Below, one piece after another: positions 6,673-13,218 of a DNA stretch of 13,835 nt (the first letter of the stretch is position 1; every line of letters begins with the position of its first letter). Under the pieces are notes generated by a model. That model did not search any database. It saw only the letters and a program-made list of their open reading frames with translations, and was not told the origin of the DNA. The DNA lies in NCBI GenBank assembly GCA_903929105.1, contig CAIYTL010000053.1:1-13835 (forward strand), given 5' to 3'. The stretch comes from an uncultured Micrococcales bacterium. Lineage in GTDB: Bacteria > Actinomycetota > Actinomycetes > Actinomycetales > Microbacteriaceae. Position numbers and translations under genes: made by a program.

Positions 6673-8364
6673 ATGTCAGCTGATATGAAACCTCGCAGTC
6701 GCGATGTAACCGATGGTATTGAAAAAGCAGCCAGCCGCGGAATGCTCCGTGCTGTTGGCATGGGCGATGAAGACTGGGTAAAACCTCAGATTGGTGTCGC
6801 AAGCTCATGGAACGAAGTGACCCCCTGCAACCTTTCGCTTGACCGCCTCGCGCAGGCCGCCAAAGAGGGTGTGCATCAGGGTGGCGGGTATCCGCTCGAA
6901 TTCGGCACAATCTCAGTTTCTGATGGCATTTCAATGGGCCACGAGGGCATGCACTTTTCGCTGGTCTCGCGCGAAGTTATTGCCGACTCAGTTGAAACCG
7001 TGATGCAGGCCGAGCGCCTCGACGGTTCAGTTTTGCTTGCCGGCTGTGACAAGTCATTGCCTGGCATGTTGATGGCAGCCGCTCGCCTAAACCTTGCGTC
7101 AGTGTTTCTTTATGCTGGCTCAATTGCTCCGGGCTGGGTTCGTCTTGAAGACGGCACCGAAAAGCAAGTGACCATCATTGACGCTTTTGAAGCCATTGGC
7201 GCTTGCAAGGCAGGCAAAATGTCGACAGAAGACCTCGACCGAATTGAAAAAGCGATCTGCCCTGGCGAGGGTGCTTGTGGCGGCATGTACACCGCTAACA
7301 CCATGGCCAGCGCCGCTGAAGCTTTGGGCATGAGCCTGCCGGGCTCTGCTTCACCACCGTCAGCAGACCGTCGCCGCGACAACTGGGCTCACCGCTCAGG
7401 CGAGGCCGTTGTGAACCTACTTCGCCTTGGCATCACGGCTCGTGACATTTTGACCAAGAAGGCTTTCGAGAACGCCATTGCCGTGACTATGGCTTTTGGT
7501 GGTTCAACAAACGCCGTTCTTCACCTTTTGGCTATCGCCCGCGAAGCCGAGGTTGACCTAACCCTTGATGACTTCAACCGCATCGCCGACAAAGTGCCGC
7601 ACCTTGGCGACCTAAAGCCATTCGGTCAATACGTAATGGCCGACGTTGACCGCGTTGGTGGCGTGCCTGTAGTTATGAAGGCTTTGCTCGATGCAGGTCT
7701 AATTCACGGCGATGCTCTGACTGTTACCGGCAAAACTGTTGCTGAAAACTTGGCTGGCATCAACCCGCCAGACCCTGACGGCAAGATCATTCGTGCTCTA
7801 AACAACCCGATTCACAAAACAGGTGGCATTGCGATTTTGAAGGGCTCGATGGCTCCTGAAGGCGCTGTTGTAAAGACTGCAGGTTTCGACCTCGAAAGCT
7901 TCACCGGCCCAGCTCGCGTTTTCGAGCGCGAACGAGCAGCGATGGATGCCCTCACTGAAGGCAACATCAAAGCTGGCGACGTCGTGGTCATTCGCTACGA
8001 AGGACCTAAGGGCGGCCCAGGAATGCGCGAGATGCTTGCGATTACGGGAGCAATTAAGGGTGCCGGTTTGGGCAAAGATGTATTACTCTTAACAGACGGA
8101 CGATTCTCAGGCGGCACAACCGGCCTTTGCATCGGACACATTGCTCCAGAGGCCACCGAAGGTGGACCAATTGCTCTGGTGCGCGATGGAGACTTGATTC
8201 GAGTCGATATCGCAGCTCGTTCGCTCGAACTACTCGTTGAGCCAGAAGAGTTGACTGCCCGTAAAGCAACCTGGCAGTCGCTGCCGCCGCGCTACACCCG
8301 CGGTGTTCTCGCGAAGTATTCGAAGCTAGTGCACTCTGCAGCAACAGGTGCCTACACCGGCTAA
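6673..8364 (+). CDS. ilvD: Dihydroxy-acid dehydratase
   Basis: 563 residues, the cytosolic iron-sulfur enzyme that dehydrates 2,3-dihydroxy-isovalerate and 2,3-dihydroxy-3-methylvalerate to the keto acids that precede valine/leucine and isoleucine. The three cluster cysteines are C52 (in TPCN), C125 (in GCDK) and C202 (in ACGGM); K126 next to C125 and the serine of DGRFSGG (S479) are the usual active-site residues. In characterised relatives three cysteines coordinate a [2Fe-2S] cluster. Length is typical. The ATG at 6673 has no Shine-Dalgarno at normal distance; the TAGACT box seven bases upstream suggests a leaderless transcript. It leads the ilvD-ilvB-ilvN-ilvC block, with 55 bases before ilvB. 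No leader peptide rich in branched-chain codons fits upstream, so classical attenuation is unlikely. Confidence 0.96.
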   Translation: MSADMKPRSRDVTDGIEKAASRGMLRAVGMGDEDWVKPQIGVASSWNEVTPCNLSLDRLAQAAKEGVHQGGGYPLEFGTISVSDGISMGHEGMHFSLVSREVIADSVETVMQAERLDGSVLLAGCDKSLPGMLMAAARLNLASVFLYAGSIAPGWVRLEDGTEKQVTIIDAFEAIGACKAGKMSTEDLDRIEKAICPGEGACGGMYTANTMASAAEALGMSLPGSASPPSADRRRDNWAHRSGEAVVNLLRLGITARDILTKKAFENAIAVTMAFGGSTNAVLHLLAIAREAEVDLTLDDFNRIADKVPHLGDLKPFGQYVMADVDRVGGVPVVMKALLDAGLIHGDALTVTGKTVAENLAGINPPDPDGKIIRALNNPIHKTGGIAILKGSMAPEGAVVKTAGFDLESFTGPARVFERERAAMDALTEGNIKAGDVVVIRYEGPKGGPGMREMLAITGAIKGAGLGKDVLLLTDGRFSGGTTGLCIGHIAPEATEGGPIALVRDGDLIRVDIAARSLELLVEPEELTARKATWQSLPPRYTRGVLAKYSKLVHSAATGAYTG

Positions 8365-8375
8365 TTCGCAGTCAC

Positions 8376-8391
8376 AAAAGCTCAGCTTTTT
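8376..8391 (+). other. Small hairpin between ilvD and ilvB
   Basis: AAAAGC (8376-8381) and GCTTTT (8385-8390) form a perfect six-pair stem with a three-base loop, followed by further T and A-rich sequence. With only two G-C pairs it is too weak to be a confident terminator. It could cause partial termination, pausing or RNA processing between ilvD and ilvB. Confidence 0.25.
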
Positions 8392-8419
8392 ATTTCGATT
8401 CGCTAGTTAACGAGGACTC

Positions 8420-10174
8420 ATGTCAACAGAAATTCTCACCGGTGCGGCCGCGATTGTTCGCAGCCTTGAGCTGCTTGGTGTTGAAGACATTTTTGGTTTG
8501 CCTGGTGGCGCAATTTTGCCAACCTATGACCCTTTGATGGATTCAACCAAGCTACGCCACATTTTGGTTCGCCACGAGCAGGGTGCGGGTCACGCTGCTG
8601 AAGGTTATGCATCGGCTTCGGGCCGTTTGGGCGTTTGCATTGCAACCTCAGGCCCTGGTGCCACCAACCTGGTTACTGCCATTGCAGATGCGCACATGGA
8701 TAGCGTGCCTTTGCTTGCCATCACCGGTCAGGTCGGCAGCCACCTAATCGGCACCGACGCTTTTCAAGAGGCTGACATTGTGGGCATCACCATGCCGATC
8801 ACCAAGCACAGCTTCTTGGTTACGAAGGCAGAAGACATTCCTGAGGTTTTGGCTTCGGCTTATTTGATTGCAACCACTGGCCGCCCAGGCCCAGTTTTGG
8901 TTGACATCACCAAAGACGCCCAAAACGCTAAAGTGCCTTTCATCTGGCCACCAAAAGTAGACCTGCCAGGCTACAAGCCGGTTTCTAAGCCTCACGGCAA
9001 ACAGATTCAAGCTGCTGCTCAGATGATCGTTGATGCCAAGCGCCCTGTGCTTTATGTTGGTGGCGGTGTTATTCGCGCCGGCGCAAACAAAGAGCTTCTA
9101 AAGCTTGCCGAGCTAACTGGAGCACCAGTAGTCACCACGTTGATGGCTCGCGGGGCTTTTCCTGACAGCCACCACCAGAACTTGGGCATGCCAGGCATGC
9201 ACGGCACTGTTCCTGCTGTTACAGCGTTGCAAAAGTCAGACCTGCTTATCACTTTGGGTGCACGTTTTGATGACCGCGTCACCGGCGAAGTTAAGAGCTT
9301 CGCAACCGGCGCAAAAGTTATTCACGTTGACATCGACCCTGCCGAAATCGGCAAGATTCGATTCGCCGACGTTCCAATCGTTGGCGATGCCAAAGAGGTA
9401 ATCAGCGAGCTAAACGACGAACTAACAGCGATGCTCGGCGGCACCAAGCCAGACACTACCGAGTGGTGGAGCTTTATTGACGGGCTGCTTGAGCGGTATC
9501 CGTTGGGTTATTTGCCAGCATCAGATGGCAAGTTGACCCCTCAGCACGTGATTGAACGCATCGGTGAAATCAGCGGCCCAGAAGCCATTTATGCAGCCGG
9601 CGTTGGTCAACACCAAATGTGGTCAGCTCAGTTCATCAAATACGAGCGTCCAAACTCGTGGCTCAACTCTGGCGGCGCCGGCACCATGGGTTATGCAGTG
9701 CCAGCCGCTATGGGCGCCAAAGTTGGTCAGCCAGACCGCTTGGTTTGGGCAATCGACGGCGACGGTTGTTTTCAGATGACCAACCAAGAGTTGGCTACCT
9801 GCGCACTAAACGATATTCCGATCAAGGTCGCAATCATCAACAACTCATCGTTGGGCATGGTTCGCCAGTGGCAAACGCTGTTCTATAACGAGCGCTACTC
9901 AAACACCGACCTCAACACCGGCACCGACACCGTCATGATTCCTGACTTTGTCAAACTTGCCGAAGCCTACGGTTGCCTTGGCATTCGCGTTGAAAAAGAA
10001 GAAGAAATCGACGCAGCCATCAAGCTTGCAATCGAAACCAACGACCGCCCAGTGGTCATTGACTTTATTGTGAGCCGAGACGCAATGGTTTGGCCAATGG
10101 TCACAGCCGGCGTTTCAAACGACGAAGTTCAATATGCGCGCGATGCCGCGCCTGTCTGGGATGGCGAGGAGTAA
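8420..10174 (+). CDS. ilvB: Acetolactate synthase large (catalytic) subunit
   Basis: 584 residues, the thiamine-diphosphate enzyme that condenses two pyruvates to acetolactate, or pyruvate with 2-oxobutyrate to acetohydroxybutyrate, the first common step of valine/leucine/isoleucine synthesis. The catalytic glutamate is E53 in RHEQGAGHAAEGYA. GQV at 103-105 lies in the FAD/substrate region. The ThDP-Mg motif begins at GDG (447-449) and ends at NN (474-475). The central FAD-binding domain occupies about 190-340. It is the biosynthetic type, since its regulatory subunit ilvN follows immediately. ATG at 8420 has GAGG at 8412-8415. The last codons carry the ilvN ribosome binding site, so the two subunits are made in step. 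Regulation is expected to be feedback inhibition through IlvN. Confidence 0.96.
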   Translation: MSTEILTGAAAIVRSLELLGVEDIFGLPGGAILPTYDPLMDSTKLRHILVRHEQGAGHAAEGYASASGRLGVCIATSGPGATNLVTAIADAHMDSVPLLAITGQVGSHLIGTDAFQEADIVGITMPITKHSFLVTKAEDIPEVLASAYLIATTGRPGPVLVDITKDAQNAKVPFIWPPKVDLPGYKPVSKPHGKQIQAAAQMIVDAKRPVLYVGGGVIRAGANKELLKLAELTGAPVVTTLMARGAFPDSHHQNLGMPGMHGTVPAVTALQKSDLLITLGARFDDRVTGEVKSFATGAKVIHVDIDPAEIGKIRFADVPIVGDAKEVISELNDELTAMLGGTKPDTTEWWSFIDGLLERYPLGYLPASDGKLTPQHVIERIGEISGPEAIYAAGVGQHQMWSAQFIKYERPNSWLNSGGAGTMGYAVPAAMGAKVGQPDRLVWAIDGDGCFQMTNQELATCALNDIPIKVAIINNSSLGMVRQWQTLFYNERYSNTDLNTGTDTVMIPDFVKLAEAYGCLGIRVEKEEEIDAAIKLAIETNDRPVVIDFIVSRDAMVWPMVTAGVSNDEVQYARDAAPVWDGEE

Positions 10175-10176
10175 AA

Positions 10177-10683
10177 ATGTCAAAACACGTTCTTTCGCTA
10201 TTGGTTGAAGACAAGCCGGGTTTGCTAACCCGTGTTGCCAGCCTTTTTGCTCGCCGCGGCTTCAACATTGAGTCGCTCGCTGTGGGCACCTCAGAAATCG
10301 TTGGCCTTTCGCGCATCACCGTTGTGGTCAGTGTTGAAGGTGCGCCGCTCGAGCAGGTCACCAAGCAGCTCAACAAACTCATCAACGTAATCAAAGTTGT
10401 TGAGCTTGAACCAGACCAAGCCGTTCAGCGCGACCACATGCTGATCAAAGTAAAAACTGATGCAACCACTCGTTCTCAAGTGCTCGAAGCGGTAACCTTG
10501 TTTAGAGCCCGAGTAATCGACGTTGTCGCAGACGCCGTGATTATCGAAGTGACCGGTGACACCGCAAAGTGCGCCGCACTAATCAAGGTTCTTGAACCTT
10601 TCGGCATCAAAGAACTAGTTCAATCAGGTGTTTTGGCAATGAGTCGCGGCTCAAAGTCAATGACCGAAAAAGTTCTCAAATAA
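10177..10683 (+). CDS. ilvN: Acetolactate synthase small (regulatory) subunit
   Basis: 168 residues, the regulatory partner that raises acetolactate synthase activity and confers feedback inhibition by valine or other branched-chain amino acids. An N-terminal ACT domain covers about 3-77, with the effector-site loop around KPGLLTRVASLFARRGFNIES (its glycines are the expected binding-site residues). The C-terminal small-subunit domain covers about 85-160. Length is normal for the single-ACT class (ilvH-like). The start is ATG at 10177: GAGGAG at 10166-10171 sits five bases upstream, inside the end of ilvB, and the two genes are two bases apart. A longer in-frame reading from a TTG at 10090 lies within ilvB and adds non-family sequence, so it is not the start. 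Confidence 0.95.
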   Translation: MSKHVLSLLVEDKPGLLTRVASLFARRGFNIESLAVGTSEIVGLSRITVVVSVEGAPLEQVTKQLNKLINVIKVVELEPDQAVQRDHMLIKVKTDATTRSQVLEAVTLFRARVIDVVADAVIIEVTGDTAKCAALIKVLEPFGIKELVQSGVLAMSRGSKSMTEKVLK

Positions 10684-10692
10684 GCTTCACGG

Positions 10693-10722
10693 TTGGCCGC
10701 CTAGCGGGCATCCGCGTTAAAT
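10693..10722 (+). promoter_or_regulatory. Possible separate promoter for ilvC
   Basis: In the 80-base gap between ilvN and ilvC, TTGGCC (10693-10698) and TTAAAT (10717-10722) match four of six bases each of the -35 and -10 consensus, with an 18-base spacer. Transcription would begin near 10730 and give a leader of about 35 bases before ilvC. The gap has no strong terminator, so readthrough from ilvN is equally possible. Confidence 0.3.
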
Positions 10723-10763
10723 AACCCAACAAACTTTTAGCAACCAATAAACAAGGAGAAATC

Positions 10764-11798
10764 ATGGCTGAAATCTTTTATGACAAAGATGCCGACCTAT
10801 CAATCATTCAGGGCCGCAAAGTAGCCGTAATCGGTTATGGCTCACAGGGCCACGCGCACTCACTGAACCTAAAAGACTCAGGTGTTGACGTAGTCGTAGG
10901 CCTTCAGCCTGGCTCAAAGAGCAAAGCAACCGCTGAAGAGCAGGGTCTAAAAGTTCTAACCCCAAGCGAAGCTGCCGAATGGGCAGACGTAATCATGATC
11001 TTGACACCAGACCCAGCACAGCGTCACCTTTATGTCAACGACATTGAGAAGCACCTAACCGCTGGCAAGGCTCTTGTCTTTGGTCACGGTTTCTCAGTGC
11101 GCTACGGCTACATCAAGCCGCCAGCAGACGTTGACGTGTTCTTGGTTGCTCCAAAGGGCCCTGGCCACTTGGTTCGCCGCGAATACTTGGCTGGCAAGGG
11201 TGTTCCAAACCTTATCGCCATCGAGCAAGATGCCTCAGGCAACGCTTTTGACCTAGCACTTAGCTACTCAAAGGCAATCGGCGGCACCCGCGCCGGCACG
11301 ATCAAGACCACCTTCACCGAAGAGACCGAAACCGACCTATTCGGCGAGCAGGCTGTTCTTTGTGGTGGCGCTTCACAGCTCATTCAGTACGGTTTCGAAA
11401 CTCTAACCGAAGCTGGCTACCAGCCAGAGGTTGCCTACTTTGAGGTTCTTCACGAGCTAAAGCTAATCGTTGACCTTATGTATGAAGGTGGCATCGCTAA
11501 GCAGCGTTGGTCAGTTTCAACCACTGCTGAATACGGCGACTACATCTCAGGCCCACGCGTTATTGGCCCAGACGTTAAAGAGCGCATGCGCGATGTTCTA
11601 ACCGACATTCAAGATGGCACCTTTGCACGTCGCTTCATTGCTGACCAAGACGCAGGCGCACCAGAGTTCAACGCTCTTCGCGCTAAGGGCGAGGCTCACC
11701 CAATCGAAGCTGTTGGCCGCGAACTTCGCAAGCTATTCAGCTGGTTGCGCACCGCAGACACCGAGAAAGACTACGTCGAAGGTTCAACCGGTCGCTAG
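10764..11798 (+). CDS. ilvC: Ketol-acid reductoisomerase, class I
   Basis: 344 residues, the short class I form. It isomerises and reduces acetolactate or acetohydroxybutyrate to the dihydroxy acids used by IlvD. The nucleotide-binding loop GYGSQGHAHSLNLKDSG is at 24-40. Active-site residues are H108 (FGHGF), K131 (PKGPGH), the metal ligands D191 and E195 (DLFGEQ), E227 and E231 (FEVLHE), and S250/S252 with E256. In the cofactor-selectivity loop after strand 2 the sequence is GLQPGSKS (46-53), so Gln48 stands where many relatives have Arg; the serines suggest NADPH is still preferred. A strong AAGGAG site (10753-10758) lies five bases before ATG. It closes the ilv block and is followed by a strong terminator. 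Confidence 0.96.
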   Translation: MAEIFYDKDADLSIIQGRKVAVIGYGSQGHAHSLNLKDSGVDVVVGLQPGSKSKATAEEQGLKVLTPSEAAEWADVIMILTPDPAQRHLYVNDIEKHLTAGKALVFGHGFSVRYGYIKPPADVDVFLVAPKGPGHLVRREYLAGKGVPNLIAIEQDASGNAFDLALSYSKAIGGTRAGTIKTTFTEETETDLFGEQAVLCGGASQLIQYGFETLTEAGYQPEVAYFEVLHELKLIVDLMYEGGIAKQRWSVSTTAEYGDYISGPRVIGPDVKERMRDVLTDIQDGTFARRFIADQDAGAPEFNALRAKGEAHPIEAVGRELRKLFSWLRTADTEKDYVEGSTGR

Positions 11799-11830
11799 TC
11801 GATCGGCCTAACGGCAAAGTTTCAAACTGC

Positions 11831-11861
11831 AAAACCCCGCCACTTTTGTGGCGGGGTTTTT
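11831..11861. terminator. Bidirectional intrinsic terminator after ilvC
   Basis: A perfect 13-pair stem (11831-11843 with 11848-11860) closes a TTTT loop. The core is CCCCGCCAC/GTGGCGGGG, flanked by AAAA on the left and TTTTT on the right, so it can end transcription in both directions. It lies 32 bases after the ilvC stop and 17 bases beyond the 3' end of the convergent reductase gene. Confidence 0.93.
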
Positions 11862-11877
11862 GCTTTAACGCACTGGG

Positions 11878-12495
11878 TTAGTTGCGCGCGAAGATCTTCT
11901 CGACCAAGCCAGAGCTAAACGAGCGCTGGTTCACTTGAGTGAAATGGCTGAGTGTTGCCGCGATTGGGTCGGCGCCACTGGCTTCGGGTTTTGGCGAGTT
12001 GGCGGGTGCATCTGTTTCGCTGGTTAGCTCAAAGAGTGGCACGCCGCCGCCGAGCACGTCGGGGGTGACGAACAGACGCACCACATCGAGCAGGTTGGCT
12101 GCGAGCATTTGTTTGACCACTGATGCGCCGCCAAAAACGAACACCAATGAGTTTGCATCGCCTGTGATGTCGGTGATTTTGCCGTGAACACTGGAAGCAA
12201 TTTGTTTTATGTCGCCACCCAAAAAGTGGATGTTCGGATCAGTCACACCGTCGAAGCGATGCGGGTTTGAGGTGAGCACAAAGGTTGGCAGCATGCGTGG
12301 CTCGTTGCCGATTGCCTGCAGCTCAAAGTCAAAGGTTTCGGCGCCCATCAGTACTGCCGAGCAACTCGACATCAGTTCGAAAAACCCATAGTCATCGCCA
12401 CCAGTGAGGTATTTCTCGGCCCAAGCCATGTCGCCCTCGGGGCCAGCTATGTAGCCATCGCTGCTCACAGCCGCATAAAAGATGAACTCGGTCAC
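11878..12495 (-). CDS. RibD C-terminal/DHFR-like domain reductase
   Basis: 205 residues, a single RibD-C (dihydrofolate-reductase-like fold) domain. The N-terminus YAAVSSDGYIAGPEGDMAW (7-25) is the usual family opening, and FGGASVVKQML (121-131) followed by LFVTPDVLGGGVPLFE (141-156) is the usual NADPH-fold end. Stand-alone members are reductases of mostly unknown substrate, often annotated as dihydrofolate reductase family proteins. It is not classical FolA and lacks the RibD deaminase domain, so a folate or riboflavin role is not supported. A 25-residue insert rich in Pro, Ala and Ser (158-182) precedes the C-terminus. The start is GTG at 12495, nine bases after the stop of the HTH-nucleotidyltransferase gene, so the two are probably co-transcribed. 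Its 3' end faces the terminator after ilvC. Confidence 0.8.
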   Translation of the reverse strand: MTEFIFYAAVSSDGYIAGPEGDMAWAEKYLTGGDDYGFFELMSSCSAVLMGAETFDFELQAIGNEPRMLPTFVLTSNPHRFDGVTDPNIHFLGGDIKQIASSVHGKITDITGDANSLVFVFGGASVVKQMLAANLLDVVRLFVTPDVLGGGVPLFELTSETDAPANSPKPEASGADPIAATLSHFTQVNQRSFSSGLVEKIFARN

Positions 12496-12504
12496 TGGTT
12501 AAGC

Positions 12505-13086
12505 CTAAAGCGATAGGTTGAGCTCGACGAGCGGTCTTGACTTGATGTCGCGAACAAAGTCGCTTTCGGCGCGGCTCCACTCAAGAGCTGAGGCAAACTG
12601 CACGTTGATTTCGCGACCGAGGATGTCTTCGGCTTTGGCTGCGGCTCGCGATGCTTCGATGCGGCTGACCTGGCCGATTAGCAGCAGGTCAACTTCGCGC
12701 GGTTCGGGGCCAATCTGGCGAGAGAGTCGGGCTGCCCATGAGCCAAACAGAAATGCGTGGTCAATGCCGTCGAGGTGGGCGAGGGCTGCTGGCAGAACCG
12801 CGGCCGGGCCATAGCTAAAGCTCACGATTTGGCTGATGGCATCGAACAGCAGGTGTTCGCGGTTGGCTTGAATCAGGCGGGCGCGGCCAAAGGTTTTTTG
12901 AATCACAACTTGTGCGTCGAGCAGGCGATCGACCTCGCGCATCGCGGTTGGCAGGCTGGTGCTGGCAAACTCAGCGAGCTGGGTGATGGTGAACAGCTCT
13001 TCGGGGTTCATAAAAAGGTCGGCCAAAATTAGGCCTTGAGTGTCACTTTTTAGCAGTGGCGAGAGCCCAGCAGCTTTGACTTTCAT
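12505..13086 (-). CDS. Winged-helix regulator fused to a nucleotidyltransferase domain
   Basis: 193 residues from ATG at 13086. Residues about 10-75 form a winged-helix DNA-binding domain with a plausible helix-turn-helix at 34-61 (ITQLAEF to LLDAQVV). Residues about 95-180 resemble a minimal nucleotidyltransferase domain: FGSWAARLSRQ at 114-124 carries the G-S motif and EVDLLLIG at 131-138 replaces the usual DxD with ExD. A third carboxylate is not evident (the likely strand reads REINVQ), so catalysis may be lost or changed. Proteins of this layout are known in actinobacteria but their function is not settled. No HEPN toxin gene is adjacent, which argues against a MNT-HEPN toxin-antitoxin pair. 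ATG 13107 would add seven residues; I prefer 13086 because of the leaderless-type promoter. It is followed closely by the RibD-C reductase. Confidence 0.72.
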   Translation of the reverse strand: MKVKAAGLSPLLKSDTQGLILADLFMNPEELFTITQLAEFASTSLPTAMREVDRLLDAQVVIQKTFGRARLIQANREHLLFDAISQIVSFSYGPAAVLPAALAHLDGIDHAFLFGSWAARLSRQIGPEPREVDLLLIGQVSRIEASRAAAKAEDILGREINVQFASALEWSRAESDFVRDIKSRPLVELNLSL

Positions 13087-13093
13087 AAAACTA

Positions 13094-13122
13094 ATACTAA
13101 CTAACATTTATTGAAACTTGAA
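13094..13122 (-). promoter_or_regulatory. Leaderless-type promoter of the HTH-nucleotidyltransferase gene
   Basis: Read on the minus strand, TTCAAG (13122-13117) and TAGTAT (13099-13094) are separated by exactly 17 bases, and the -10 box lies seven bases before ATG 13086. The same -10-to-ATG geometry occurs at ilvD, and no Shine-Dalgarno is present. This supports ATG 13086 over ATG 13107, which would lie inside the promoter spacer. Confidence 0.45.
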
Positions 13123-13218
13123 TAGCAGATTTTGTCGATTTTGATTCATAAAATGGATGAAGTTGTGCAAACCGAAACGGTCAAGCGCAAAAAGTTTTCA
13201 ATCTAATGGAGGCCCCAC

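Noticed and set aside
10090..10176. Longer N-terminus for IlvN from a TTG
   Set aside because: It lies within ilvB; the GAGGAG site places the start at ATG 10177, which begins the standard ACT domain.
10695..10709. GC-rich hairpin after ilvN as terminator
   Set aside because: Only a four-pair stem with a G-G mismatch and no T run.
11878..12495. Classical dihydrofolate reductase (folA)
   Set aside because: The protein is a RibD-C type domain in length and motif order and no thymidylate synthase gene is adjacent.
12505..13086. MNT-HEPN toxin-antitoxin or other defence system
   Set aside because: No HEPN-domain gene adjoins it; the partner is a reductase and the N-terminus is a winged helix.
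13153..13206. 17-codon reading frame (MDEVVQTETVKRKKFSI) ending 12 bases before serA, possible leader peptide
   Set aside because: It has no Shine-Dalgarno, only one serine codon, and no terminator/antiterminator hairpins follow, so a serine attenuator is not supported.
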